This document shows positions 52,275 through 60,900 of a stretch of DNA of 64,000 nt, piece by piece. The notes under the pieces were generated by a model. The model did not search any database. It saw only the letters and a list, made by a program, of their open reading frames with translations, and was not told the origin of the DNA. Made by a program: the position numbers and the translations under genes. Each line of letters starts with the position of its first letter. The stretch's first letter is position 1. The stretch is from the NCBI GenBank assembly GCA_945957395.1, contig CAMFKE010000006.1, positions 1 to 64,000 of the forward strand, given 5' to 3'. Source of the DNA: an uncultured Opitutia bacterium (lineage in GTDB: Bacteria; Verrucomicrobiota; Verrucomicrobiia; Opitutales; UBA953).

Positions 52275-54266
52275 ATGAAACCTCGATTCCACGGCCCCCT
52301 TGCCAAACCGCTCCGCGTGCTGATCGCCTCGCTCGGCCTGTGCGCCTTCGCCCACGCCGACTGGTGGAACGCCGAATGGTCTTCGCGCACCCCCGTATCC
52401 TTTGACGCCGCCTCGGCCTCCGCCGGCCAGCCCGTGCTGGTGCGCCTCCACGCCGGCAACTTCGACTTCGCCGCGGCGCGCGAGGACGGCTCCGACCTGC
52501 GCTTCGTCGCCGCGGACGGCAAGACCGTGCTGCCCCACCACATCGAGCGATTCGACGCCATGCTGGGCGAGGCCTTCATCTGGGTGAAGGCGCCCGCGCG
52601 CCCCGCCGACGCCAAGCCCGGGGCCCCCTCGATCGTGCGACTCTACTACGGCAACGCCGGCGCCCCCGCCGCCTCGTCCGACGGCGTGGAAGCCGCGACC
52701 GCCACGCTCGTCTGGCACTTCGCCGAACGCGCCGGAGCCGCGCGCGACAGCTCCCCGGCCGGCAACCACGCCGCCTCCGCGCACATCGCGGCCGAAGGCG
52801 CGCTCGTCGGATCCGGCGCACGCTTCGACGGAGCCTCCGCGCTTCCGCTGCCGGCCTCCGCGACGCTCGCCCAGGCCGCCGACGCCGAATACGCCCTCTC
52901 CCTTTGGGCCAAGCCGGCCCGCGAGCAGGAGCGCGCGGTGCTGTTCAGCCGCCGCGACGGCGCGGACGCCCTCGTGCTAGGACTGGAGCGCGGCGAGCCC
53001 TTCGTGGAAATCACCCGCGCCGGCAAGCCCACCCGCTCCGCCAAGGTCGCGGCCGTGGCGCCTGGCAAGTGGGCGCACCTGGCCGTCTCGGCCAAGGCCG
53101 GCGAGACCCTCCTGTATGTGAACGGCGAGCCCGCCGCCAAACTCCCCGTCGGCCTGCCCGCGCTGAAGACCTCCGGCGTGCTCGGCGCCGACTCCGGCGC
53201 CAAGCCCGCGGGCTTCGCCGGCGAGGTGGACGAACTGCGCGTCGCCTCCGCCGCGCTCACCCCGGAGGGCGCCCGATTCGCCGCGATCAACCAGGGCCCC
53301 GACGGCGCCGCCACCGCCTCGCCCGGCGCCGCCGAAACCGCCGCCTCCGCCGGTGCCGGCGGCGAGGACCACGCGGGCTACTTCAAGGTCATCGTCGACT
53401 CCCTCACCTTTGACGGATGGGTCGTCATCGGCCTGCTCGCCGTCATGGCCGCGGCCAGCTGGGTGCTCATGATCACCAAGGTCGGCTACCTCAACGCCGG
53501 CGCGCGCGGCAACCGCGCGTTCATGCGCGGTTGGTCCAAGCTCTCGCGCAACCTGCACGCCATCGACAACGGCGACCATTCCAAGGTCGAGACGCTCGGC
53601 GGCATGATCACCGCCGAGGAGGCTCGCGCCGTCGCCGCCTCCCCGCTCTATCGCATCTTCGATGTGGGCGCCGAGGAGATCCGCCACCGCATGCGCGCCG
53701 AAGGCTCCGCGCACCACCTGACCGCCGAGTCCATCGAGGCCATCCGCGCGCGTCTCGACGGCGCCATGGTGCGCGAGACGCAGAAGCTCGACCGCCTCAT
53801 GGTCATCCTGACCATCTCCATCTCCGGCGGCCCCTTCCTCGGCCTTCTGGGCACGGTGGTCGGCGTGATGATCACCTTCGCCGCCGTGGCCATGGCCGGG
53901 GATGTGAATGTGAACGCCATCGCCCCCGGCATCTCCGCCGCGCTGCTGGCCACCGTGGCCGGCCTGGGCGTCGCCATCCCCGCGCTCTTCGGCTACAACT
54001 ACATCCTGGGCCGCATCAAGGACATCAAGGCCGACATCCAGGTCTTCATCGACGAGTTCATCACCAGCATGGCCGAGTTCTACCAGCCCGACTCCGGAGC
54101 CTCCGAAGCCGGCCACTCGACGGAAGCCGAACTGCTGCGCGCCCTCGCCCGTCTGGACGCCTCGCTGAAGGGCCAGCAGGCCGCCCTGGACAAGCTCTGC
54201 GCCCGTCTGGACCGCCCCGCCGCGCTGCACCCGCAGGTGATGCAGCTCGTCGAGGACGGCGAATAA
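52275..54266 (+). CDS. exbB: ExbB/TolQ-type proton channel fused to DUF2341 and LamG domains
   Basis: A 663-residue fusion. Signal peptide (1-27), then DUF2341 (about 28-150, opening D-W-W-N-A-E-W), a LamG/concanavalin-type domain (about 165-345), a transmembrane helix (about 380-402) and a MotA/TolQ/ExbB channel domain with two more helices (about 515-545 and 555-580) and G-L-L-G-T-V-V-G-V-M. Standard ExbB has about 240 residues and no periplasmic sensor part. Such fusions are typical of Verrucomicrobia. With ExbD and TonB encoded next it should convert proton flow into force at the outer membrane. Confidence 0.87.
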   Translation: MKPRFHGPLAKPLRVLIASLGLCAFAHADWWNAEWSSRTPVSFDAASASAGQPVLVRLHAGNFDFAAAREDGSDLRFVAADGKTVLPHHIERFDAMLGEAFIWVKAPARPADAKPGAPSIVRLYYGNAGAPAASSDGVEAATATLVWHFAERAGAARDSSPAGNHAASAHIAAEGALVGSGARFDGASALPLPASATLAQAADAEYALSLWAKPAREQERAVLFSRRDGADALVLGLERGEPFVEITRAGKPTRSAKVAAVAPGKWAHLAVSAKAGETLLYVNGEPAAKLPVGLPALKTSGVLGADSGAKPAGFAGEVDELRVASAALTPEGARFAAINQGPDGAATASPGAAETAASAGAGGEDHAGYFKVIVDSLTFDGWVVIGLLAVMAAASWVLMITKVGYLNAGARGNRAFMRGWSKLSRNLHAIDNGDHSKVETLGGMITAEEARAVAASPLYRIFDVGAEEIRHRMRAEGSAHHLTAESIEAIRARLDGAMVRETQKLDRLMVILTISISGGPFLGLLGTVVGVMITFAAVAMAGDVNVNAIAPGISAALLATVAGLGVAIPALFGYNYILGRIKDIKADIQVFIDEFITSMAEFYQPDSGASEAGHSTEAELLRALARLDASLKGQQAALDKLCARLDRPAALHPQVMQLVEDGE

Positions 54267-54294
54267 ACAGGCCCCCTCGCGAGGACCGCCGACC

Positions 54295-54699
54295 ATGCAA
54301 GCCCAAGCCGAAGACAAACCCTACGACGACATCAACATCACGCCCATGCTCGACCTGGCGTATGTGCTGCTCGTCGTGTTCATCCTCATGTGCACCGCCT
54401 CCGTCGCGGGCACCAAGGTCAACCTGCCCAAGTCCAGCAACACGCCCGCCAACCTGGCGAAGCCCAAGACCAAGGCCATCACCGTGAACAACGAGGGCCG
54501 CATCTTCCTGGACACCGTCCCGGTCTCCCTCGCCGAGCTTGAACAGCGCCTCAACGCCGAGAAAGCCCGCACGCCGGACTTCCCCGTGGTCATCCGCGGC
54601 GACAGCGCCACGGCCTACCAGGGCGTCATGGATGTGCTCGATGTGATCGGCCGCGTGGGCGTCAGCCAGGTCGGCCTCGCCACCAAGAAAGCCAAGTAG
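54295..54699 (+). CDS. exbD: Biopolymer transport protein ExbD
   Basis: A 134-residue ExbD/TolR protein. The N-terminal D-I-N-I-T-P-M-L-D-L-A-Y-V-L-L-V is the classic membrane helix with the essential proton-carrying Asp, followed by the periplasmic domain with V-N-L-P-K-S and V-I-R-G-D-S-A-T. It forms the motor with the ExbB protein encoded 28 nt upstream. Confidence 0.95.
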   Translation: MQAQAEDKPYDDINITPMLDLAYVLLVVFILMCTASVAGTKVNLPKSSNTPANLAKPKTKAITVNNEGRIFLDTVPVSLAELEQRLNAEKARTPDFPVVIRGDSATAYQGVMDVLDVIGRVGVSQVGLATKKAK

Positions 54700-54710
54700 G
54701 GTCACGCCGC

Positions 54711-55433
54711 ATGGACACCGATTCCTCCGGCGAAAAACCCGGCTTCCTTCGCCGCTACGGCGCCGTGCTCGCGGTGCTGGGCGTCATGGCCGGCGCCGTA
54801 TACGCCCTCGCCGGGCTCATGTCCCGCGAGAAGCCCGTGCGCCGCGCGGCCGAGGCGCCCGTCGTGCGCGTCACCCCGCCCACGCCTCCGCCGCCCAAGC
54901 CGCCCGAGCCCAAGCCCGAGGAGCCCAAGCCCGAGCCGGAGCCGGCACCGGACAAGATGGTGGAGCCCGAGCAGACGCCGCCCGAAGCGGCGCCCGCGCC
55001 TGAAGCCGCGCCGGCGGACGCGCCCATGGGCACCAGCATCCAGGGCAACGGCGACGACGGTTTCGGTCTCGCCTACAGCCGCAACGGCGGCGGCAACACC
55101 ATCGGCGGCTCCGGCCGCGCGGGAGGCTCGGGCGCCGGCGGCGACGCCGCCCGCGCGATCTGGACCGGATACGCCCGGCGCGCCCAATCCCGCCTCGTCG
55201 GCGCCCTGGCCGCCAACAAGACCACCCGCGCCGCCACCCTCACCGTGAAGCTGATGCTGTGGGCGGACGCCACCGGCCGCCTCACCCGCGTCGCCCTCCC
55301 CGATTCCACCGGAGACGCCGCGCTCGACGAGGCGCTGCGCACGGAGGTGTTCAACGGCCTCTCCCTGGGCGAAGCCCCGCCCGAAGGCATGCCCATGCCC
55401 ATCGTCCTGCGCCTCTCCGGCAAGCGCCCCTGA
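54711..55433 (+). CDS. tonB: TonB-like energy transducer
   Basis: A 240-residue TonB. One N-terminal helix (about 16-38) with a basic flank, a long Pro/Glu/Lys-rich spacer (P-P-K-P-P-E-P-K-P-E-E type, about 58-110), a Gly-rich stretch and a C-terminal domain (about 150-240) with Y-A-R-R-A-Q-S-R-L and L-D-E-A-L-R. It should bridge the periplasm. No TonB-dependent receptor is encoded nearby, so its outer-membrane partner might be the porin, the TpsB protein or a distant receptor. Confidence 0.88.
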   Translation: MDTDSSGEKPGFLRRYGAVLAVLGVMAGAVYALAGLMSREKPVRRAAEAPVVRVTPPTPPPPKPPEPKPEEPKPEPEPAPDKMVEPEQTPPEAAPAPEAAPADAPMGTSIQGNGDDGFGLAYSRNGGGNTIGGSGRAGGSGAGGDAARAIWTGYARRAQSRLVGALAANKTTRAATLTVKLMLWADATGRLTRVALPDSTGDAALDEALRTEVFNGLSLGEAPPEGMPMPIVLRLSGKRP

Positions 55434-55474
55434 GCGCGCCCTCCAATCAAGCCCGCCCCTCCCATCCCTTTTCC

Positions 55475-57214
55475 ATGAACGCCTTCCGCACTCCCCCCGG
55501 CCTTCCCCGCCGCCTCCCCCTGTCCGCCCTCTGCGCCGCCGCCTGCCTCGCCGCAGCCCCGCTGCACGCCGCCGAAGCGCCCGCCGCGCCCCCCGCCGGC
55601 TCCACCGAAAACCTGGTGCGCCTGATGGTCGAAAAGGCCGTCATCACGCCCGAACAGGGCGACGCCCTCATCGCCCAGTCGCGCATCGAGGCCCAGGCCG
55701 CTCGCATCGCCGCCGACGCCGCCAAGGCCCCGGCGCCCGCCGGCGACGCGCCGCCCAAGGACGGCGTGGTGCGCGTGCAGCATGTGCCGGAGACCGTCAA
55801 ACAGCAGCTTCGCGAGGAGATCCGTCGCGATGTCATGGACCAGGCGCGCGCCGAGAACTGGGCGCAGCCGCAGGCCGTGCCGGAGTGGACCAAGCGCTTC
55901 CGCTTCACCGGCGATGTGCGCCTGCGCCACGAGAGCCGCCTGTATCCCTCCGGCAACGACACCTCCGGCGCCTTCCCCAATTTCAACGAGATCAACCACG
56001 GCGCCCCCTACGACGCGTCCTCCTCCAACCCCAACTTCGCCCCGCAGCGCAACGTGAACGAGGACCGCGACCGCATGCGCCTTCGCGTGCGCCTGGCGTC
56101 CGACATCGACCTGGGCGAGGACTTCACCGCCGGCGTGCGCGTGGCCACCGGCCACAACGACTCACCGGTCTCCGCCAACCAGACCCTCGGCCTCAACGGC
56201 GGTTTCACCAAGTACGCCATCTGGCTCGACCGCGGCTTCATCCGCTACACCTCGCCCAAGTCCGCCGACCTCGGCGCCACCCTCTCCTTCGGCCGCTTCG
56301 ACAACCCCTTCTTCTCCTCCCAGATGGTGTGGGACGAGGATGTCGGCTTCGACGGCGTCTGCGCCCGCCTCGACTACAAGCTCACCGAGAGCGTGCGCCC
56401 CTTCGCCACCGCCGGCTTCTTCCCCATCTTCAACAGCAACCTCAACTTCGCCTCCAACCAGCCGGTCAAGACGCCCAGCGAAGACAAGTTCCTCTACGCC
56501 GCCCAGGTCGGCTCCAAGTTCAACCTCGCCAAGGACTTCGACCTCAAGGCCGCCGCCGCCTTCTACATGTTCGACAATGTCGAGGGCCGCCTCTCCGACC
56601 CCTATGTGCCCCTCAGCGAGGACGACGCCGGCAGCACCGACGAGACCCGCCCCGCCTTCGCCCAGAACGGCAACTCGTACATGGCGCTGCGCAACATCCT
56701 GCCCGACGCCAGCAACGGCTTCGGCACCACCAACCAGTTCCAGTACTACGGCCTGGGCACGCCCTTCCGCATCGGCACCCTCACCGCCCGCGCCGACTAC
56801 GGCGGCTTCGACCCCTTCCACCTCTCCCTCACCGGCGAGGTCGTGAAAAACTTCGGCTTCGACCGCGACCGCCTGCGCTCGCTCGCCGTGAACAACCGAG
56901 AGAACGGCGCCTTCAAGGGCGGCGACATGGGCTACGACCTGCAGCTCAACATCGGCGCCCCCGCCTTGGAAAAGCGCTGGGACTGGATCGTCGGCCTCGG
57001 CTACCGCTATGTCGAAAGCGACGCCGTCATGGACGCCTTCGCCAATTCCGACCTGGGCAACGGCGGCACCAACCTGAAGGGCTACACGCTCTCCGGCAGC
57101 CTCGCCCTCTCGCACAGCGTGTTCGTGCAGGCGCGCTGGTTCAGCGCCGAGAGCATCGCCGGCCCCACCTTCCGCGCCGACACGCTGTTCCTCGACATCA
57201 CCGCCCGCTTCTGA
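55475..57214 (+). CDS. Putative porin
   Basis: A 579-residue outer-membrane protein. Signal peptide (1-28), an Ala-rich helical stretch (about 45-90) and a short coiled coil (about 100-125) that may bind peptidoglycan or trimerise. A beta-barrel follows from about residue 145, with F-T-G-D-V-R-L-R and alternating hydrophobic strands, ending T-A-R-F with a terminal Phe. The family is the Putative_porin group. It lies 41 nt after tonB in the same unit. Selectivity unknown. Confidence 0.82.
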   Translation: MNAFRTPPGLPRRLPLSALCAAACLAAAPLHAAEAPAAPPAGSTENLVRLMVEKAVITPEQGDALIAQSRIEAQAARIAADAAKAPAPAGDAPPKDGVVRVQHVPETVKQQLREEIRRDVMDQARAENWAQPQAVPEWTKRFRFTGDVRLRHESRLYPSGNDTSGAFPNFNEINHGAPYDASSSNPNFAPQRNVNEDRDRMRLRVRLASDIDLGEDFTAGVRVATGHNDSPVSANQTLGLNGGFTKYAIWLDRGFIRYTSPKSADLGATLSFGRFDNPFFSSQMVWDEDVGFDGVCARLDYKLTESVRPFATAGFFPIFNSNLNFASNQPVKTPSEDKFLYAAQVGSKFNLAKDFDLKAAAAFYMFDNVEGRLSDPYVPLSEDDAGSTDETRPAFAQNGNSYMALRNILPDASNGFGTTNQFQYYGLGTPFRIGTLTARADYGGFDPFHLSLTGEVVKNFGFDRDRLRSLAVNNRENGAFKGGDMGYDLQLNIGAPALEKRWDWIVGLGYRYVESDAVMDAFANSDLGNGGTNLKGYTLSGSLALSHSVFVQARWFSAESIAGPTFRADTLFLDITARF

Positions 57215-57249
57215 GCCGCGCCCCCGCCAACCCTCAGCCACCCACGAAC

Positions 57250-57924
57250 ATGTCCTCCCTTCGCCTCCCTCTCCTCGCCCTCTCCCTCCTCCCCGCCCTC
57301 GCCCTCGCCGAGCCCGCCCCCGGCCCCTCCGCGGCCGAGACCAAGCTGCGCGAGGCCCTGCGCGCCAACACGACGCAGCTTCGCCAGGCCCAGGAGGAGC
57401 TCGCCTCCGCGCGCGCCGCCCTCGAATCCAAGACCGCCGAGCTCGCCGCACTCGCCAAGAAATCCAAGGCCGAGTCCGCCAGGCTCGCCGACGAGATCGC
57501 CGCCACTTCCGCGCGACTCAAGGAGCAGACCGCCCTCACCGACAAATCCTCCGCCAAGGCCCGCGAGCTCGACACGCTCGCCGCCCGCTGGAAGGCCGAG
57601 GCCGAACGCCTCGCCGCCTCCCTGAACGCCACCGACGCCGAGCGCGCCCGCCTCAAGGTCCTCTCCGACCGGCTCACCGTGCGCGTCGCCGACCGCGAGG
57701 CCCGCAACACGGAGCTCGTGCGCATCGGCGAGGAGATCCTCACCCGCTTTGAGAAATACGGCCTCGGCGAAGCCCTCGCCGGCAAGGACGCCTTCATCGG
57801 CACCAAGCGCGTGGCCCTGCGCAACACCGTGCAGGACTATGTCGACAAGATCGCCGAAGCCCGCGCCGCCGCAGGCAAACCCGCCCCCGGCGAACTCGCC
57901 GCCGCGCCCGCCCCCGCCCGCTAA
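57250..57924 (+). CDS. Periplasmic coiled-coil protein
   Basis: A 224-residue protein with a signal peptide (1-20, ending L-A-L-A) and an almost continuous Ala/Glu/Arg/Lys-rich coiled coil from about 30 to 155. A small C-terminal part follows, with I-L-T-R-F-E-K-Y-G-L-G-E-A-L and V-Q-D-Y-V-D-K-I. No family that I recognise for certain. As the gene between the porin and the adhesin, it could act as a periplasmic tether or as a chaperone for the adhesin. Confidence 0.7.
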   Translation: MSSLRLPLLALSLLPALALAEPAPGPSAAETKLREALRANTTQLRQAQEELASARAALESKTAELAALAKKSKAESARLADEIAATSARLKEQTALTDKSSAKARELDTLAARWKAEAERLAASLNATDAERARLKVLSDRLTVRVADREARNTELVRIGEEILTRFEKYGLGEALAGKDAFIGTKRVALRNTVQDYVDKIAEARAAAGKPAPGELAAAPAPAR

Positions 57925-57978
57925 GCCCGTCCCCACACCGAGCCGCCTCAACGCCGACTCACCCCCTCGCCGACCGCC

Positions 57979-60900
57979 ATGTCCCTGCCCGACCGCTCTT
58001 CTTCCGAACCTTGCGCCCTCCTGCTCGCCCTGCGCGGCTGGTCGCGCGGATGCGCCGCCCTCGCGCGCCGCGAGTTCGCCAAAAGCCGCGGACGCGCACG
58101 CCTGCGCGCCGGCGACCTGTCCGACTTCGCCGCCGCCTGCTCCGGCGCGAGATCGCGAGTGACCGCCGCCACCCTGGTGGCCTCTCTTCTCCTGGCCGCC
58201 CGCCCCGCCTCCGCCGACATCCTGCGCGGGGGCGCCGGCGCAGGCGGCACGCCCCCCGGCACCGCCTCCGCCGCCACCCAGGCCGCCCTCGCCGCCGCCC
58301 GCGAGCGCCAGGCCGCCCAGGTAAACCGTTCGCGCGAGGCCCTCGCCCGCACCACCCAGGCCATCCAGGCGCTGCGCCTCGCGCAACAGTCCGCCCGCAG
58401 CGGCATCCTTTCCAACCCCGCCGGCGTGATCGACGGCCTCGGCGCAGGCGGCCTGCTCGTCGCCAACGGCGCCGCCCCCGGCTCCTCCCTCTGGCAGGGC
58501 GCCCTCGCCCCCACCCAGTCCGTATCCGGCGACCGCACCCGCGTCGAGATCGTGCAGACATCGGACAAGGCCGTGCTCACCTGGGACGGCTTCAATGTCG
58601 GCCTCAACACCGACCTGCGTTTCAACCAATCCGCCGGCGGCGCCGACGCCTCGCGCTGGATCGCCCTCAACCGCGTCACCGACGCCTCGCTCAACCCCTC
58701 GCACATCCTCGGCAACATCAAGGCCGAGGGCCAAGTCTACATCGTCAACCCCAACGGAGTCATCTTCCACGGCTCCTCCCGCGTCGACGCCCACACCCTG
58801 CTCGCCTCCGGCCTCGACTTCCGCGGCGCCTCCGTCGCCGAGCGCGACGCCACCTTCCGCCTCGGCCTGGCCTCCGACGACAACCGCGCCAACTACACGC
58901 TGGGCGTCGACTCCGGCTCCGGCCGCACCGTCGGCGATGTGTCCGTGCACGCCGGCGCGCAAATCGTCAGCGACGGCTCCGGCGCCGTGTTCCTCTTCGG
59001 AGGCCGCGTGGACAACGCCGGCACGCTCGAGGCGCGCGACGGCCAGGTGCTGCTCGCCGCCGGCGAACGCGTCTGGGTCACCAAGAACACCGTGGAGCGC
59101 ACCGAGGACGCCATCGATCTGGACAAGCAGATCGACAAGGACCTGCGCGGCGTGCGCGCCTCCGTCCAGGGCGGCGGCGAGATCAGCCAGTCCGGACTCA
59201 TCGAGGCCCTGCGCGGCAACATCACCCTGTCCGCCCGCGACATCCTGCACACCGGCGTCTCGCACACCACCTCCACCACCACCGCCAACGGCTCCATCTC
59301 CCTTATCGCCGGCGACGCCGCCGCCCCGGACGCCGTCTACTGGATGTGGCCCTCCACCTTCGGCTCGCTCACCCTCGGCTCCGGCTCGCTCCTCGCCATC
59401 ACCCCGGACGACGCGGCCGTCACCGGCTTCGCCAACCAGTTCCGTCCCGGCAAGATCGACCTCTTCGCGCGCACCGTCACCCTCGCGGAAGGCGCCCGCG
59501 TGCACGCCCCCGGCGCCAGCATGGCCGTGATCGCCCGCACCCATACCAAGGACGCCACCGCCGCCAACGACCCCTCCCGCATCTACCTCGCCTCCGGCAG
59601 CGAAATCGACCTCGCCGGCCTCGCCGGCGTCGAGGTCGCCATGGAGCGCAACACCGTCACCGCCAACCTGCGCCTCGACGAGCTGAAGGACTCCCCGCTG
59701 CTGCGCGAGAGCCCCCTGCGCGGCGCCAAGGTGTCCGTCGACCTGCGACGCGACACCACCCTGGCCGACCTCTCCGGCTACTACGGCCTCATCGAGTACG
59801 GCGCCCACGAACTGATGACCTCCGGCGGATCGCTCAAGCTCGACTCCGGCTCCGTCATCACCCGCGCCGGCTCCCTCATCGACCTCTCCGGCGGCTCCGT
59901 CGCCTACCGCGACGGCTACATCACCACCACGCGCCTGCTGGGCGCCGACGGTCGCATCTACGACATCGCCACGGCGCGCAAGGACATCGCCTACGCCGGC
60001 GTGTACGACACCGTGCGCCGCTTCGAGGAAGGCTACTGGGAGGGGCGCGACGCCGGCACCCTGCGCATCGGCCCGGCCCTCGCCCGCAACAGCGCCTCCC
60101 CCGAGGCGCTCAACCTCACCGGTGCCGGCACGCGCCCCTACTTCTTCGCGTTCGAGGGCGACCTCGCCGCCTCCACCACCGCCGGGCGTTTCCAGACCCT
60201 GCGCCCGGGCTCCGGCTCCTCTTCCACCACCGCCTGGCGCACCCTTGCGCGCAGCGCCTCCCTCGTCATCGGATACGAACTCGACCTCAAACCCTACGGG
60301 CCTTCGGTGCGCGTGGGCGCAGCCACCCCGCTGGGCGCCGATTTCACCGCCGACTCCCCCATCCCCGGCGGAGCCTCCACCGCCCTCGTGCTTCCCGAGC
60401 GTTTCTTCGACGGCTCCACGCTCGGCCATGTGCGCCTGCTCTCCGGCATCGGCGGCGGCGACCTCACGGTCGACGCCGGCGTGACCATGAACCTGGGCTC
60501 CCACGGCTCCCTCGACTTCCACGGCTCCCGCGCCTTCATCGACGGCGCCATCGTCGCTCACGGCGGCTCCATCGCCCTTCAGACCGACCTGGCCTACGGC
60601 CTCAACGCCTCCACCACGCAGTCGGCGCCCGAATGGAATTCGATGCCCGAGGAGCTGCGCCCTCGCATCCGCCTCGGCTCCGCCGCCGCCCTCGATGTCT
60701 CCGGGGTGTGGACCAACGCCCGGCTCGACGGCGACCGGCTCGGAGCGCGGCCGCGCGACGGCGGCAGCGTGTCGTTGAAATCCGCTTACGACCTGCTCCT
60801 CGCCCCCGGCGCGCGCCTCGATGTGCGCGGTGGCGCGGAACTCACCGCCGCCAACCGCCTGCTTTCCGGCAACGGCGGCTCGCTCACCCTGCAGAACGAC

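Noticed and set aside
57082-60561. A 1159-codon open frame on the minus strand opposite the adhesin and coiled-coil genes
   Set aside because: Its product is Gly/Ala/Val/Arg-rich low-complexity sequence with no domain. It is the mirror of a GC-rich gene whose third positions are nearly all G or C. The plus-strand frame has signal peptide, TPS motif and beta-helix repeats.
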